Assembly: GCA_041675005.1 (NCBI GenBank)
Contig: JBAYUQ010000010.1
Span: 1-64,000, forward strand
DNA length: 64,000 nt
Direction: 5' to 3'
From: PGYR01 sp041675005
GTDB taxonomy: Bacteria; Bacteroidota; Ignavibacteria; Kapaibacteriales; UBA2268
The first letter of the stretch is position 1. Every line of letters begins with the position of its first letter. Positions 1-8,480 of the stretch are shown piece by piece. The position numbers and the translations under genes were made by a program. Below the pieces are notes generated by a model that saw only the letters and a program-made list of their open reading frames with translations, was not told where the DNA came from and did not search any database.

Positions 1-1
1 G

Positions 2-163
2 ACACTAGAAGTAGTAGATATGAACGGAAATGTAGTATTCACAGATGTCGCAAAAGATGGTCTTTACAATCTTAATGTATCGAACTTAGCGAACGGAGCT
101 TACACAGTACTTCTAAGAAGTGCAAACGGCATCCAATCGAGACAACTGAGCGTAGTTAGATAA
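2..163 (+). CDS. T9SS type A sorting domain protein, C-terminal end (partial)
   Basis: Only the last 53 codons of a rightward gene lie in the window; the 5' part is cut off by the window edge. The frame opening at base 2 reads TLEVVDMNGNVVF, then LANGAYTVLLRS, and ends SRQLSVVR before TAA. A DxxGxxV turn, a glycine-rich 'NGAYTVLLRS' strand and a short basic end are the features of the T9SS C-terminal domain, which directs cargo across the outer membrane and is then cleaved. The function of the missing N-terminal part cannot be told. A strong terminator follows within 35 bases. Confidence 0.75.
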   Translation, partial: TLEVVDMNGNVVFTDVAKDGLYNLNVSNLANGAYTVLLRSANGIQSRQLSVVR

Positions 164-194
164 TACTAACACAACATACAGAACTAAAATTCAG

Positions 195-225
195 AACCCT
201 GAGCCCAAAAGCTCAGGGTTTTTTT
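195..225 (+). terminator. Rho-independent terminator after the T9SS cargo gene
   Basis: A perfect 10-bp stem, AACCCTGAGC (195-204) with GCTCAGGGTT (211-220), encloses the loop CCAAAA and runs into a T tract ending at 225. It lies 32 bases after the stop codon at 161-163, in the right orientation to end that transcript. Confidence 0.9.
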
Positions 226-250
226 GTGGGAAAGCGTAAAGGGAAATTAA

Positions 251-790
251 TCAACCAGAGCGGACAGTGAAAAGAAGATAAATAATAACCGCCGCAGAGC
301 CAACGAAAATAGCGGGTTCGAGTGCGTCATCCCAAAAAGATGATTCCTCGATTAATATGCCTTTGGTGAATGGGAAGGATTCATCTTCTATTCGGCTTAT
401 ATTGTCCGTGTCGATTGTATCTGTATATATATAGGGGATAGTGTAGCTAACTATATTATCATCAGCTAGGGTCTGTATATTTGCTACTAGACGTACAGTT
501 CTAATGCTGTTGGCTGCATTATATTCAATTTGGATTGTATCCAATGAGATTAGCGTACCGTATTGGGTGGAGTTAGTTACTTGGTAGTTGCTATCTATCT
601 TTTTGTAAGAAGATTCTAGCTTATCTATTAGCTCAATGTATTCAGAATGAATCTTTATCTTTTTATTATAGATGTTGGCAGTCGATTGTTTTGCTACAGA
701 ATCGATTGAATTAGTAATAACCTCTAAATTAGTGGGCGAAGCCACAGCAATTGTGCATGACATTACTAAGATTATTAATATCGATTTCAT
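251..790 (-). CDS. secreted or membrane-anchored protein of unknown function
   Basis: I do not recognise the family. The 179-residue product starts with a likely signal peptide (MKSILIILVMSCTIAVAS, residues 1-18). It continues with a polar, partly helical domain of about 130 residues and ends with one hydrophobic segment near residues 157-175 (AIFVGSAAVIIYLLF) followed by only a few residues. That suggests a periplasmic domain tethered by a C-terminal helix. The start codon overlaps the end of the upstream gene by 4 bases (787-790), so the two are probably translated together and may act together at the membrane. Confidence 0.6.
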   Translation of the reverse strand: MKSILIILVMSCTIAVASPTNLEVITNSIDSVAKQSTANIYNKKIKIHSEYIELIDKLESSYKKIDSNYQVTNSTQYGTLISLDTIQIEYNAANSIRTVRLVANIQTLADDNIVSYTIPYIYTDTIDTDNISRIEDESFPFTKGILIEESSFWDDALEPAIFVGSAAVIIYLLFTVRSG

Positions 791-1248
791 TTTCCTATTC
801 TTTCTTTTACACGTCTTATATCATCAAATAATTGTTTGTCATCCCAATAGTTGTGTGGTCTAATTCGGATTTTTCTTTTTCTATTGAGCATATCAATCTT
901 GACTACCCTGAAAGTTTCTCGCGATTGGAATGGTCTTTCTCTTCCAAGAAATATCTTAGTTATATTATCTTTTGTAAAAGTGGACTCATTAAACCTATTT
1001 TTGATAGTTATAGAGTCCTCGTCTATTTCAAGGGTTCTAAGCCAAAATAATTTATGTAGATACATAAGCAGTGAGCCAGCTATGAACATAGAAAGTAGTA
1101 TAGAAACTGGGTCATGGGTTAGCACTGCTAAGTTTTCTTGCCCCACAACCATTCGTATAAGTCCATATCCTATAAGGACTACTATGTATATCACTACTGA
1201 TTTCCAGTAGAAATCAAATCTTTGCTTATATATTTTGGTATTTGTCAT
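787..1248 (-). CDS. small membrane protein with a PH-like cytoplasmic domain
   Basis: The 153-residue product has two predicted membrane helices, roughly residues 16-36 and 48-66. A soluble C-terminal domain (about residues 70-150) follows, with beta-strand-like segments such as LEIDEDSITIKNRF and FRVVKIDMLNRKRKIRIRP. Two helices followed by such a domain resemble bacterial PH-domain (DUF304-like) proteins, but the match is by eye only. The gene is first of a two-gene leftward unit, with a 4-base overlap into the next gene. The real role is unknown. Confidence 0.55.
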   Translation of the reverse strand: MTNTKIYKQRFDFYWKSVVIYIVVLIGYGLIRMVVGQENLAVLTHDPVSILLSMFIAGSLLMYLHKLFWLRTLEIDEDSITIKNRFNESTFTKDNITKIFLGRERPFQSRETFRVVKIDMLNRKRKIRIRPHNYWDDKQLFDDIRRVKERIGK

Positions 1249-1274
1249 ATTTCAAAATAAATATACTAATGGAA

Positions 1275-1877
1275 TTAATCAAGTAATATCTTACCTTCTG
1301 CTATTTCTTTTATAGTTTCTGAATATATCTTGTGTTCTATTGCCAATACTTTTTCTGCTATTTGCTCGGGTGTTTCGCTGCTTTCTATCTCCACCGACTC
1401 TTGTTTCAGTATTCTACCTTCGTCATACTCCTCGCTCACAATATGTACCGTTGCACCAGAAACGGCATCTCCAGCTTCGTGAACTGCATTATGGACGTTC
1501 ATACCGTACATTCCCTGTCCACCGTATTTGGGTAGCAAAGCGGGATGTATGTTCAGTATTCGGTTTTTGTATTTTTGTATCATGGATGGTGGAATTTTTC
1601 TCATATACCCAGCTAACACAATGAGGTCTATTTTGTAATCATCGAGTAAAGCAAGTAGTGCATTCTGAAATTCTTGGCTGTTTGCGAATAGGGCAGAACT
1701 GATATGCTTATATGGTACACCAAGATTTTCCGCTCTTTCGAAAGCGAAGCAATCAGAATTATTAGAAATCAGCAACGCCGCATTTGCGTTGATATTTCCG
1801 CTCTGTATATTCTCAACAATGGATTGAAAATTCGATCCACCATGCGAAGCGAAGAAGGCGATATTCATTTTTTTCAT
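1275..1877 (-). CDS. purN: phosphoribosylglycinamide formyltransferase
   Basis: PurN transfers a formyl group from 10-formyltetrahydrofolate to GAR, the third step of de novo purine synthesis. The 200-residue length is normal. The N-terminal nucleotide-binding loop reads ASHGGSNFQSI (residues 10-20). The catalytic Asn, His and Asp are present: NIHPALLPKYGG gives Asn109 and His111, and EEYDEGRIL gives Asp152. The start may be the second Met (codon 4), which fits the family's usual beginning better. The gene stands alone here, without other pur genes. Confidence 0.93.
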   Translation of the reverse strand: MKKMNIAFFASHGGSNFQSIVENIQSGNINANAALLISNNSDCFAFERAENLGVPYKHISSALFANSQEFQNALLALLDDYKIDLIVLAGYMRKIPPSMIQKYKNRILNIHPALLPKYGGQGMYGMNVHNAVHEAGDAVSGATVHIVSEEYDEGRILKQESVEIESSETPEQIAEKVLAIEHKIYSETIKEIAEGKILLD

Positions 1878-1938
1878 ATATTTGTAACTAGCTTTTTAAT
1901 CAGATACGAAAATAACATTAACTTTATCTATAAAAAAG

Positions 1939-1970
1939 TTTGGAATTAATAAATCAAGGGCTTATTTTTG
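1939..1970 (+). promoter_or_regulatory. Bacteroidota-type promoter of rplS
   Basis: A TTTG box (1939-1942) and a TATTTTTG box (1963-1970) are separated by 20 bases. This fits the TTTG / TAnnTTTG -33/-7 consensus used by the primary sigma factor of Bacteroidota. It is placed 28 bases before the rplS start. The start itself is preceded by a GGGAG Shine-Dalgarno-like sequence. Confidence 0.65.
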
Positions 1971-1998
1971 TAGTCTTGATAAAATTGGGAGCAAGAAA

Positions 1999-2388
1999 AT
2001 GACTTCATTACAATACATAGAGCAAATAGCTAAAGACAGAGTTATCGCAACGAAAAAAGAAAAAGACGGCGATAAGTTCCAAGAAATGCCTGAGTTTGGC
2101 CCGGGTGATACTGTCAATGTAGCAGTAAGAGTAATAGAGGGTGAGAAAGAGAGAATTCAGAATTATAAAGGTATAGTAATCGGTATCCAAGGTGGCGGTA
2201 TATCTAAATCTTTTAATGTAAGAAAAATATCTAATGGTATTGGTGTTGAGAGAATCTTCCCATTCCATTCACCTATGATTCAAAGCATAGAAGTATTAAG
2301 TAAAGGACGTGTTAGACGTGCTAAACTTTATTACTTACGTGGTATGTCAGACAAGAAAACTAGACAAAAACTTGCAAGACGTAAATAA
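1999..2388 (+). CDS. rplS: 50S ribosomal protein L19
   Basis: L19 sits at the 30S-50S interface of the ribosome. The 129-residue product carries the family pattern: FGPGDTVNVAVRVIEGEKER near residues 33-52, then QNYKGIVIG, the SFNVRKIS.GIGVER.FP.HSP segment, and the basic end VRRAKLYYLRGMSDKKTRQKLARRK. It has its own promoter (1939-1970) and its own terminator, so it forms a single-gene unit here. In many bacteria rplS ends a rpsP-rimM-trmD-rplS operon; none of those partners is adjacent. Confidence 0.97.
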   Translation: MTSLQYIEQIAKDRVIATKKEKDGDKFQEMPEFGPGDTVNVAVRVIEGEKERIQNYKGIVIGIQGGGISKSFNVRKISNGIGVERIFPFHSPMIQSIEVLSKGRVRRAKLYYLRGMSDKKTRQKLARRK

Positions 2389-2394
2389 AAAATT

Positions 2395-2423
2395 AAATCC
2401 CGCTAAAAACGGGATTTTTTTTT
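2395..2423 (+). terminator. Rho-independent terminator after rplS
   Basis: The stem AAATCCCG (2395-2402) pairs with CGGGATTT (2410-2417) around a 7-base loop and continues into a T run ending at 2423. It lies directly after the rplS stop codon and faces the convergent thioredoxin gene. Confidence 0.9.
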
Positions 2424-2450
2424 GTCTTATTCGATTCTGATTATTTTGAA

Positions 2451-2966
2451 CTATTTCTTCTTAGAAATTTCTTTTAATTTTTCATATAACTCATCTTCGT
2501 CCCCGGGAGCGTATCCATTATGAGTATAGACCAAATGGCCATCTCCATCATAAAGGAACGTATGAGGTGGATTACTAACATTCATAGCACGTTTGAAATC
2601 ACTATTCTCATCTAGATATACATCATAATCCCAACCTCTACCTTTTACAAAAGGAGCAACTCTTCGGCTATTACGTGAATCGTCTATTGAGATAGCAATA
2701 ATTTTTACACCAGTCTCTTTTTGCCAAGTAGCATATTTGTCGTTTATATTATTTAGCTCTAGTATGCAAGGTTTGCACCAAGTAGCCCAAAAATTAATAA
2801 TAAATGGCTTACCATCATTACTGAAAGTAGAAGTATTTACGTTTCTCCCTTTCATACTTTTAACTGTAATCGAAGGGATTTCTGATTTTACTTTTGCTTC
2901 AGTAGTGCCTAATAATGCGAATACTAGGAACATTGAAACGGCTATTATTTTGTTCATTTTCTTCAA
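2451..2966 (-). CDS. TlpA-like periplasmic thioredoxin
   Basis: The product has a signal peptide (about residues 1-24, ending near TTEA) and an AhpC/TSA-Redoxin fold. The redox-active motif is WATWCKPC near residues 60-67. The family cis-Pro region appears as SNPPHTFLYDGDG. Such proteins keep thiols reduced in the periplasm, for example in cytochrome c maturation or oxidative stress defence. The substrate here is unknown and no cytochrome genes are adjacent. The start could also be the Met at codon 4. Confidence 0.85.
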   Translation of the reverse strand: MKKMNKIIAVSMFLVFALLGTTEAKVKSEIPSITVKSMKGRNVNTSTFSNDGKPFIINFWATWCKPCILELNNINDKYATWQKETGVKIIAISIDDSRNSRRVAPFVKGRGWDYDVYLDENSDFKRAMNVSNPPHTFLYDGDGHLVYTHNGYAPGDEDELYEKLKEISKKK

Positions 2967-3068
2967 AGTTTACTCCTTTTTTAATTAATTTTGTAACTTA
3001 TATTTATATTACGTGTCTATTAGTATAATAGTTTTACGAAAATTTAATAATCATATAGGTTTCAATTT

Positions 3069-3593
3069 ATGAAAAAGTTACAAATTATAATGGCAATTGC
3101 CCTAATATCGTTCATGTTTTCTTGTAGTGATGAAAAAACTCCAGTAGATCCTGATCCAGAAGAGAAAACTATTATTGAATTAGTCTCTATAGAAGGTACT
3201 GATATTACTAAAAGTATTTCAGACTTACCAGAAGGAGAAACAGAAGTATTAATCAGCTTCCATACGACAATCACAAATAACTCTACAACTGATCTTAAAC
3301 TGAGAGCTAGAATGGAAATTATGGCTTTAGCAGATGGTCAATATTCATATTTCTGTTGGGGAGATATTGATAAAAATGAAGGAACTTGTTATCCACCGAT
3401 GACTGCAGATTATACTTCTGATAGAACTATGACTGTAAAAGCGGGTGAAACTACACCTCCTGGTAACTTTTTACAGTATTTTACTAGTTCGAATGTAGAA
3501 GGCGGTGAAGGAAAAATTAGATATATAGTATATGAAGATGGCAAAGAAGACAATAGGGATACTATTATTTATAACTTGACAGTTACTAAATAA
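3069..3593 (+). CDS. lipoprotein with an Ig-like domain, function unknown
   Basis: The 174-residue product begins with a lipoprotein signal peptide whose lipobox FMFSC places the acylated Cys near residue 19. A short Pro/Asp/Glu-rich linker (DEKTPVDPDPEE) follows. The rest is beta-rich and contains CWGDIDKNEGTCYPP (two Cys that could form a disulfide) and a D.RTMTV.AGE...GNF segment. That pattern is seen in beta-sandwich domains of Bacteroidota surface proteins. It is probably exposed in the periplasm or at the outer membrane; the ligand is unknown. Confidence 0.65.
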   Translation: MKKLQIIMAIALISFMFSCSDEKTPVDPDPEEKTIIELVSIEGTDITKSISDLPEGETEVLISFHTTITNNSTTDLKLRARMEIMALADGQYSYFCWGDIDKNEGTCYPPMTADYTSDRTMTVKAGETTPPGNFLQYFTSSNVEGGEGKIRYIVYEDGKEDNRDTIIYNLTVTK

Positions 3594-3619
3594 TATCACG
3601 AACATTTATTCGCTTTATT

Positions 3620-3689
3620 AAAGGTCGTTTCCGTGTGTAATTAGGACTGTAATCAGTCTCCATCACAATAGGGACGACCTTTTTTTGTT
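3620..3689. terminator. branched terminator-like structure between convergent genes
   Basis: AAAGGTCGT (3620-3628) pairs with ACGACCTTT (3674-3682), which continues into a T run on the plus strand. The 45 bases between them are not free loop: GACTG (3645-3649) pairs with CAGTC (3654-3658), and TGTG (3634-3637) can pair with CACA (3664-3667). It lies between the stop codons of the lipoprotein gene (ends 3593) and tyrS (ends 3762), so it most likely terminates rightward transcription. The extended shape is unusual. Confidence 0.6.
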
Positions 3690-3761
3690 TTATTCTAGGA
3701 GTATCCAAAAATAGAACGGAAAACGATAATGCAATGATTATATGCTTTGCTAGATCAACTA

Positions 3762-4988
3762 TTACTTCGCCTTTATTTTCATAAATCTGCGTTTCCCAAC
3801 TTTGAATATTCTGTATTCGGTTAGGTCTATACACTCGTTTATATCTTCTATCTTTATCTCATCTACTGATACTGCACCTTGTTGTACCATTCTTCTTGCA
3901 TCTTTTTTGGAGCTGACCATTCCCGAATCTGATATAATATCTATGATTTTTGATTCAGTGGGTGAAGTTGATAGCTCAATTTCGTCTATATAATCTGGTA
4001 TATCACCTTTGGTGAATATACGTTGGAATTCTTCAAAAGCAGATTGACCGGAGCCAACTTCGTGATACCTGTCAGTTATTCTCATCGCTACTTTTACTTT
4101 GGCATCTCGAGGATTATTGCCTTCTGTATCTAAGAATTGTTTCATCTCAGCTATTTCTTCTGAGCTAGCAAAGGCACCGTATTCCAAATAACGCAATATA
4201 ACGTTGTCTGGTATAGACATCACTTTCCCGAATATCTCAGATGGCTTATCAGTTAGAGCTATGTAATTGTCGAGTGACTTACTCATTTTCTCTTTACCGT
4301 CCGTACCTTCTAATATCGGAAGAGTTACTATACATTGTGGCTCTTTACCGTAAGCACGCTGTATATCGCGTCCAACTATTAGGTTGAACTTCTGGTCCGT
4401 TCCACCTAGCTCTACGTCTGACTCTATCTCAGCAGAATCCATTGCCTGGGCAAGAGGGTATAGCAGTTCGTGCATACTAATAGGTGTACCAGAGTTATAA
4501 CGCTTATTGAAATCGTCTCTTTCTAATAGTTGTGCGACAGTGTATTTTGCAGCTAGTTCTACTACATCGCGGAAGTTCATAGCATTGAGCCATTCGCTAT
4601 TATAGCGTACTTGGAATTTCTCTGGGCTTTCGTCTAGTATTAGTCCTGCTTGATCTAAATAAGATTGACCATTTACTCTAGTGTCTTCTAGGGTTAGTTG
4701 GGGTCTAGTCTTAGATTTTCCAGATGGGTCACCAATCATAGCAGTAAAATCACCTATGATTAGAATTGCTTTGTGTCCCAAATCTTGGAATTGTCGCATT
4801 TTGTTTAGTACTACAGCATGGCCAATGTGCAAATCGGGACGACTTGGGTCAGCACCCAATTTTATAATAAGTTGTTTGTTTGTTTTTATTGACTTTTCTA
4901 ACTTTCTTACTAGCTCTTCCTCAGGCAATACATCAATAGTGGAAGATTTTATAATATCCATTTGTTCATTTACGCTAGGGAACATCAT
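3762..4988 (-). CDS. tyrS: tyrosyl-tRNA synthetase
   Basis: TyrRS charges tRNA-Tyr. The class I signature is PDLHIGHA (HIGH at residues 54-57) and the KMSKS loop is exact at about 234-238. A C-terminal S4 RNA-binding domain spans about 345-408 (SGMVSSKKDARRMVQQGAVSVD). The 408-residue length fits the longer bacterial TyrRS subgroup. It is the last gene of a leftward unit nadC-ferritin-smpB-tyrS, with only 8 bases between smpB and tyrS. Confidence 0.97.
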   Translation of the reverse strand: MMFPSVNEQMDIIKSSTIDVLPEEELVRKLEKSIKTNKQLIIKLGADPSRPDLHIGHAVVLNKMRQFQDLGHKAILIIGDFTAMIGDPSGKSKTRPQLTLEDTRVNGQSYLDQAGLILDESPEKFQVRYNSEWLNAMNFRDVVELAAKYTVAQLLERDDFNKRYNSGTPISMHELLYPLAQAMDSAEIESDVELGGTDQKFNLIVGRDIQRAYGKEPQCIVTLPILEGTDGKEKMSKSLDNYIALTDKPSEIFGKVMSIPDNVILRYLEYGAFASSEEIAEMKQFLDTEGNNPRDAKVKVAMRITDRYHEVGSGQSAFEEFQRIFTKGDIPDYIDEIELSTSPTESKIIDIISDSGMVSSKKDARRMVQQGAVSVDEIKIEDINECIDLTEYRIFKVGKRRFMKIKAK

Positions 4989-4996
4989 TCGTATCC

Positions 4997-5476
4997 TTAT
5001 ACTTTATATTTTCGTTTTAGGTCTCTTTCTACTTCTTTTGTTTTAGTAGATTCTCTCTTGTCGTAATTTTTCTTCGGTTTTGCTAACGCTATTTCTAACT
5101 TGACTAAGTGGTCGCTGAAGTATATCTGCAATGGAATGATAGTCATCCCTTTTTCTTTCACAGCATCTTTCAGCTTTTTTATTTCTCGCTTGTGCAACAG
5201 AAGTTTCCTTGTTCTTGTGGGTTCGTGGTTCTCTCTATTACCCATCGAGTATTCAGGTATAGTCATACTCATAATAAATAAATCATCGCCGTTTTTGGGG
5301 AACATAACGTAAGCTTCTTGTAAGCTACATTTGTTCTCGCGCAGGGCTTTGACTTCGGTGCCAGTGAGCATTATACCCGCTTCGTACCGACTAACTAAAG
5401 TGTAATCATAACTCGCACGACGGTTTGTTGTGATTACTTTGAACTTAGGCCCACTCATTGAATCAGATTTAGCCAT
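4997..5476 (-). CDS. smpB: SsrA-binding protein
   Basis: SmpB binds tmRNA and brings it to stalled ribosomes for trans-translation. The 159-residue product has the family core: NRRASYDYTLVSRYEAGIML, TGTEVKALRENKCSLQEAYV, a central NHEPTRTRKLLLHKREI region, and PLQIYFSDHLVKLEIALAKPKKNYDKRE. A basic tail (DLKRKYKV) follows. The N-terminus is about ten residues longer than usual (MAKSDSMSGP). The start overlaps the ferritin stop by one base, which suggests translational coupling. Confidence 0.97.
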   Translation of the reverse strand: MAKSDSMSGPKFKVITTNRRASYDYTLVSRYEAGIMLTGTEVKALRENKCSLQEAYVMFPKNGDDLFIMSMTIPEYSMGNRENHEPTRTRKLLLHKREIKKLKDAVKEKGMTIIPLQIYFSDHLVKLEIALAKPKKNYDKRESTKTKEVERDLKRKYKV

Positions 5477-5973
5477 TATTTAGCAACTGTTGTATTTCTA
5501 AGCTCATTATCCAGTATGAATAATCCACCAGGTGAATCAGAAGCTAGTTTCAATCTATCTACCAATTCGTTTACCGTTGCTTCTTCTTCTACTTGCTCAG
5601 TTATAAACCAGTGCAATAGTACTTCTAGAGAAAGATCATCTTCTTTTCTTGCTAAACGTGCAAGGTCGTTTATACTTTTTGATATTATTTGCTCGTGTTC
5701 CAATGCTACTTGGAATCCGTCTAGTGGACTTTTCCAATGGTTTGGAGGAGAATCTATCTGACCAATTACCGGTAACCCGCCTCTGTCTAACAAAAAGTCG
5801 AATAACTTATATGCGTGCTGCAATTCTTCAGTAGATTGAGTTCTCATCCAATTCGCCATTCCAGCTAAGCTGATAGAATGAAAATATCCAGCCATAGATA
5901 GATATAAGTTTGATGAGTATATCTCTTTTGCTATTTGTTCGTTTATTGCTTTTTCTAATTTTTTAGAAATCAT
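5476..5973 (-). CDS. bacterial non-heme ferritin
   Basis: Ferritin stores iron in a 24-subunit shell. The 165-residue length is typical. Ferroxidase-centre residues are visible: Glu17 in AKEIYSSNLYL, and Glu49/Glu50 and His53 in STEELQHAYKLF. A further conserved EQVEEE segment lies near residue 127. The gene lies between nadC and smpB in the same direction with very short spacers (14 bases and a 1-base overlap), so it is probably cotranscribed with them. Confidence 0.93.
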   Translation of the reverse strand: MISKKLEKAINEQIAKEIYSSNLYLSMAGYFHSISLAGMANWMRTQSTEELQHAYKLFDFLLDRGGLPVIGQIDSPPNHWKSPLDGFQVALEHEQIISKSINDLARLARKEDDLSLEVLLHWFITEQVEEEATVNELVDRLKLASDSPGGLFILDNELRNTTVAK

Positions 5974-5987
5974 TCTATTTTCCTCTT

Positions 5988-6842
5988 TTATATAAATTTT
6001 AAACTTATGTCTGAACTTTTGACACTGTGTGTAAGTGCACCAACTGATACGGCATCTATTCCAGTAGTAACATACCCAGCTAAATTCTGAAGTGTAATAC
6101 CTCCAGATGCTTCTAAGAAAATATCGTTTCTAAATTCTCTTGCAAATATAACACATTCTATCAAATAATCAGGTGACATATTATCCAATAATAGACCGTC
6201 AGCTCCCGATTCTATTGCATTTGGAATTTGTTCTTTGTTTGCGACTTCTATTTGAATTGGTAAAGTACTATCTAGCTTTTTGCATCCAAGTACTGCTTCT
6301 CTAACTCCGCCAGCCGCTACTATATGATTATCTTTGATTAGTATTCCTGTAGATAAATTGTACCTGTGGTTCTGACCACCCCCCATACATACGGAGTACT
6401 TTTCGAACATTCTAAGACCGGGAGTGGTTTTTCTAGTGTCTAGTACTATTACGTTGTAGGGCTGAGCTATATCAACATAAGTGCGTGTAGTTGTAGCTAT
6501 ACCACACATCCTCTGCATCAGATTTAGGAATATTCGTTCCTTTCGTAGTATATCAATTGCATTACCTTCAATTGTTGCAATTATATCTCTATTCGCAACC
6601 TTTTCTCCATCGGAGAAGTTGAAAGTGATATTAGTATCACTCCCAAACATTGCTTCTACTACATTTCTACCAGAAAGAACTAAATCATCTTTAGCTATTA
6701 GTTGAGCTACGATTTTTGAGTCGGGACTTACCGTACCTTCGGTAGTTATATCACCATTTGGCGAATCTTCTTCTAGGTACTCATTTAATTTAGTAATTAG
6801 ATATTCTTTGGGTATTTCTTTTACTTGATTGTACTTTATCAT
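5988..6842 (-). CDS. nadC: quinolinate phosphoribosyltransferase (decarboxylating)
   Basis: NadC joins quinolinate with PRPP to make nicotinate mononucleotide, committing the ring to NAD. The 284-residue product has the family landmarks: ED.PNGDITTEGT near residue 25, LNLMQRMCGIATTTRTYVD, VLDTRKTTPGLRMFEKYSV, GGGQNHRYNLS, ILIKDNHI and the IEVAN..Q strand. It heads the leftward unit nadC-ferritin-smpB-tyrS. No nadA or nadB is present in the window, but 3-hydroxyanthranilate dioxygenase (45830-46357) is, so quinolinate may come from kynurenine. Confidence 0.96.
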   Translation of the reverse strand: MIKYNQVKEIPKEYLITKLNEYLEEDSPNGDITTEGTVSPDSKIVAQLIAKDDLVLSGRNVVEAMFGSDTNITFNFSDGEKVANRDIIATIEGNAIDILRKERIFLNLMQRMCGIATTTRTYVDIAQPYNVIVLDTRKTTPGLRMFEKYSVCMGGGQNHRYNLSTGILIKDNHIVAAGGVREAVLGCKKLDSTLPIQIEVANKEQIPNAIESGADGLLLDNMSPDYLIECVIFAREFRNDIFLEASGGITLQNLAGYVTTGIDAVSVGALTHSVKSSDISLKFI

Positions 6843-6903
6843 ATTAATATTTCTTAATTTATATTATGCAAAAATAAGAAAAGAAATAATTAGAACGAAT
6901 TAA

Positions 6904-8406
6904 GTGAAAAATCAAGACAATTTATTCCTCTGGAAAGCCCAATTATTAGAAAAAATATACCGATTTGCTATATACTTCGGTTTTCTTACTTTAGTAGTTT
7001 CTGGCACTTTAACTATAATGAAAGGCGCTTATTTACAAGCATCATTATACTTTCTTGTCTATGGTATTGCTGTCTATGGTGGACTAAGCAAACGGATATC
7101 ATACACTGCAAAAGTTAATACATTGATACTAATGACAAGTGCTATCTCACTTATTGTATACCTACTAGAGGGAGATTTGACAATTGGGATGGTTTGGACT
7201 GTTTATAGTGTATTTTTTGCTGTTACTTTCCTACCCAAATGGAAGTATAAAGTTGTTATTTATATTAGTGCTGCAATAGTTTTACTTTGGTATGTAAATT
7301 TCCTAATGCATTGGATTATCCCAAATAGACCTACTTCGGATATATATTATTATATAAAATTCACCAATAGTATTGCATTTCTAATAGCCGGTATTTTGTA
7401 CATAAACGAAAGACTAATACAAAGTATAGCCAGTTCACTTCTGAGTGAGAAATCAGCCAGAAAAGAACTAAAGAAAGAAAAGAAGAACATAGAAGAAACA
7501 AATAAAACTTTAGAAAATAAGTTAGCCGAAATTGACTCTCTGAAAAGTCAGCTAGAAAGTGCTAATCTAACTCTTTCCGTAAGAGTAGAGGAACAAAAAA
7601 TTGGCATAAAAGAGACTATGTCTGATCTCAGAACTGAGATAGTGAATCACAAGAATACTGAAGAAGAGCTATTAAAGACAAGGGAAGAATTGATACTTTC
7701 TTTGGATAAAGAGAAAGCTCTTAATGAGATGAAGTCGAAATTCATATCTATGATATCGCATGAATATAGAACCCCACTGACTGTGCTGATGAACTCGACC
7801 TATCTGCTCGATAAATACTTCGAGTTGAATGAGAAAAAGAAATTCGATGATAGTTTGAGTAAGATAAACCATTCAGTAGTGAGTATGACGGACTTACTAG
7901 AAGAGGTAATCAGATTCGGACATAGTGATTTGGATGAAGTGGGTAACGACATAGAAGAAATAGATTTGGTACATCAAGTCAGTACTCTCATCACTAATTT
8001 CAAAAATCAAGAAAAAAAGAAATTCAATGTTATAATAGACTATTCGGAAAATCCAATGCTTATTAGAACTGATGCCAGAAAAGTAAGGTTGATACTCAAT
8101 AATCTCATCAAAAATGCTATCCACTATTCGGGTGAAACTCCAGAAATAACAATAATATTAGAAAGAATGAATCAACTAGTACGAGTATCTGTGATGGATA
8201 AAGGTATAGGAATCACAGAAAACGACATTGACAAGATATTCGAGCCTTTCTATCGTGGTGAAAATACTATTGGTAATAGTGGAACAGGTCTTGGATTAGC
8301 TATTTCTAAAAGATATGCGGAATCTTTAGACGGGCATATTAATTATGATAGTCAAATCGGAAAAGGGTCGAATTTCACGCTAGTTCTACCAATTAATAAA
8401 CATTAG
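6904..8406 (+). CDS. membrane sensor histidine kinase
   Basis: The N-terminal 165 residues form about six membrane helices. A long coiled coil (about 175-275) leads to a HisKA domain with phosphoacceptor His286 in FISMISHEYRTPLT. An HATPase_c domain follows, with N box NNLIKNAIHYSG, G1 box DKGIGI and G2 box GTGLGLAI. The start is GTG; no in-frame ATG occurs before the first helices. No response regulator lies nearby, so it is an orphan kinase. Its kinase core closely resembles that of the PAS kinase at 14609-17455, so the two are paralogs. Confidence 0.9.
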   Translation: MKNQDNLFLWKAQLLEKIYRFAIYFGFLTLVVSGTLTIMKGAYLQASLYFLVYGIAVYGGLSKRISYTAKVNTLILMTSAISLIVYLLEGDLTIGMVWTVYSVFFAVTFLPKWKYKVVIYISAAIVLLWYVNFLMHWIIPNRPTSDIYYYIKFTNSIAFLIAGILYINERLIQSIASSLLSEKSARKELKKEKKNIEETNKTLENKLAEIDSLKSQLESANLTLSVRVEEQKIGIKETMSDLRTEIVNHKNTEEELLKTREELILSLDKEKALNEMKSKFISMISHEYRTPLTVLMNSTYLLDKYFELNEKKKFDDSLSKINHSVVSMTDLLEEVIRFGHSDLDEVGNDIEEIDLVHQVSTLITNFKNQEKKKFNVIIDYSENPMLIRTDARKVRLILNNLIKNAIHYSGETPEITIILERMNQLVRVSVMDKGIGITENDIDKIFEPFYRGENTIGNSGTGLGLAISKRYAESLDGHINYDSQIGKGSNFTLVLPINKH

Positions 8407-8439
8407 ATTCTAATATTTAGATTTTCGCTGAATAAAGGT

Positions 8440-8447
8440 TAATTTTG
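8440..8447 (+). promoter_or_regulatory. candidate -7 box for ychF
   Basis: TAATTTTG matches the TAnnTTTG -7 consensus of Bacteroidota and lies 33 bases before the ychF start. The upstream -33 match is weak (TTTAG at 8416-8420, spacing 19). Confidence 0.35.
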
Positions 8448-8480
8448 TAATCAAATTAAAATTAACTCAAGAGAAATAAT

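Noticed and set aside
3586..3834. 82-codon leftward ORF between the lipoprotein gene and tyrS
   Set aside because: It begins inside the 3' end of tyrS in another frame and covers the terminator-like structure at 3620-3689. The product has no recognisable domain.
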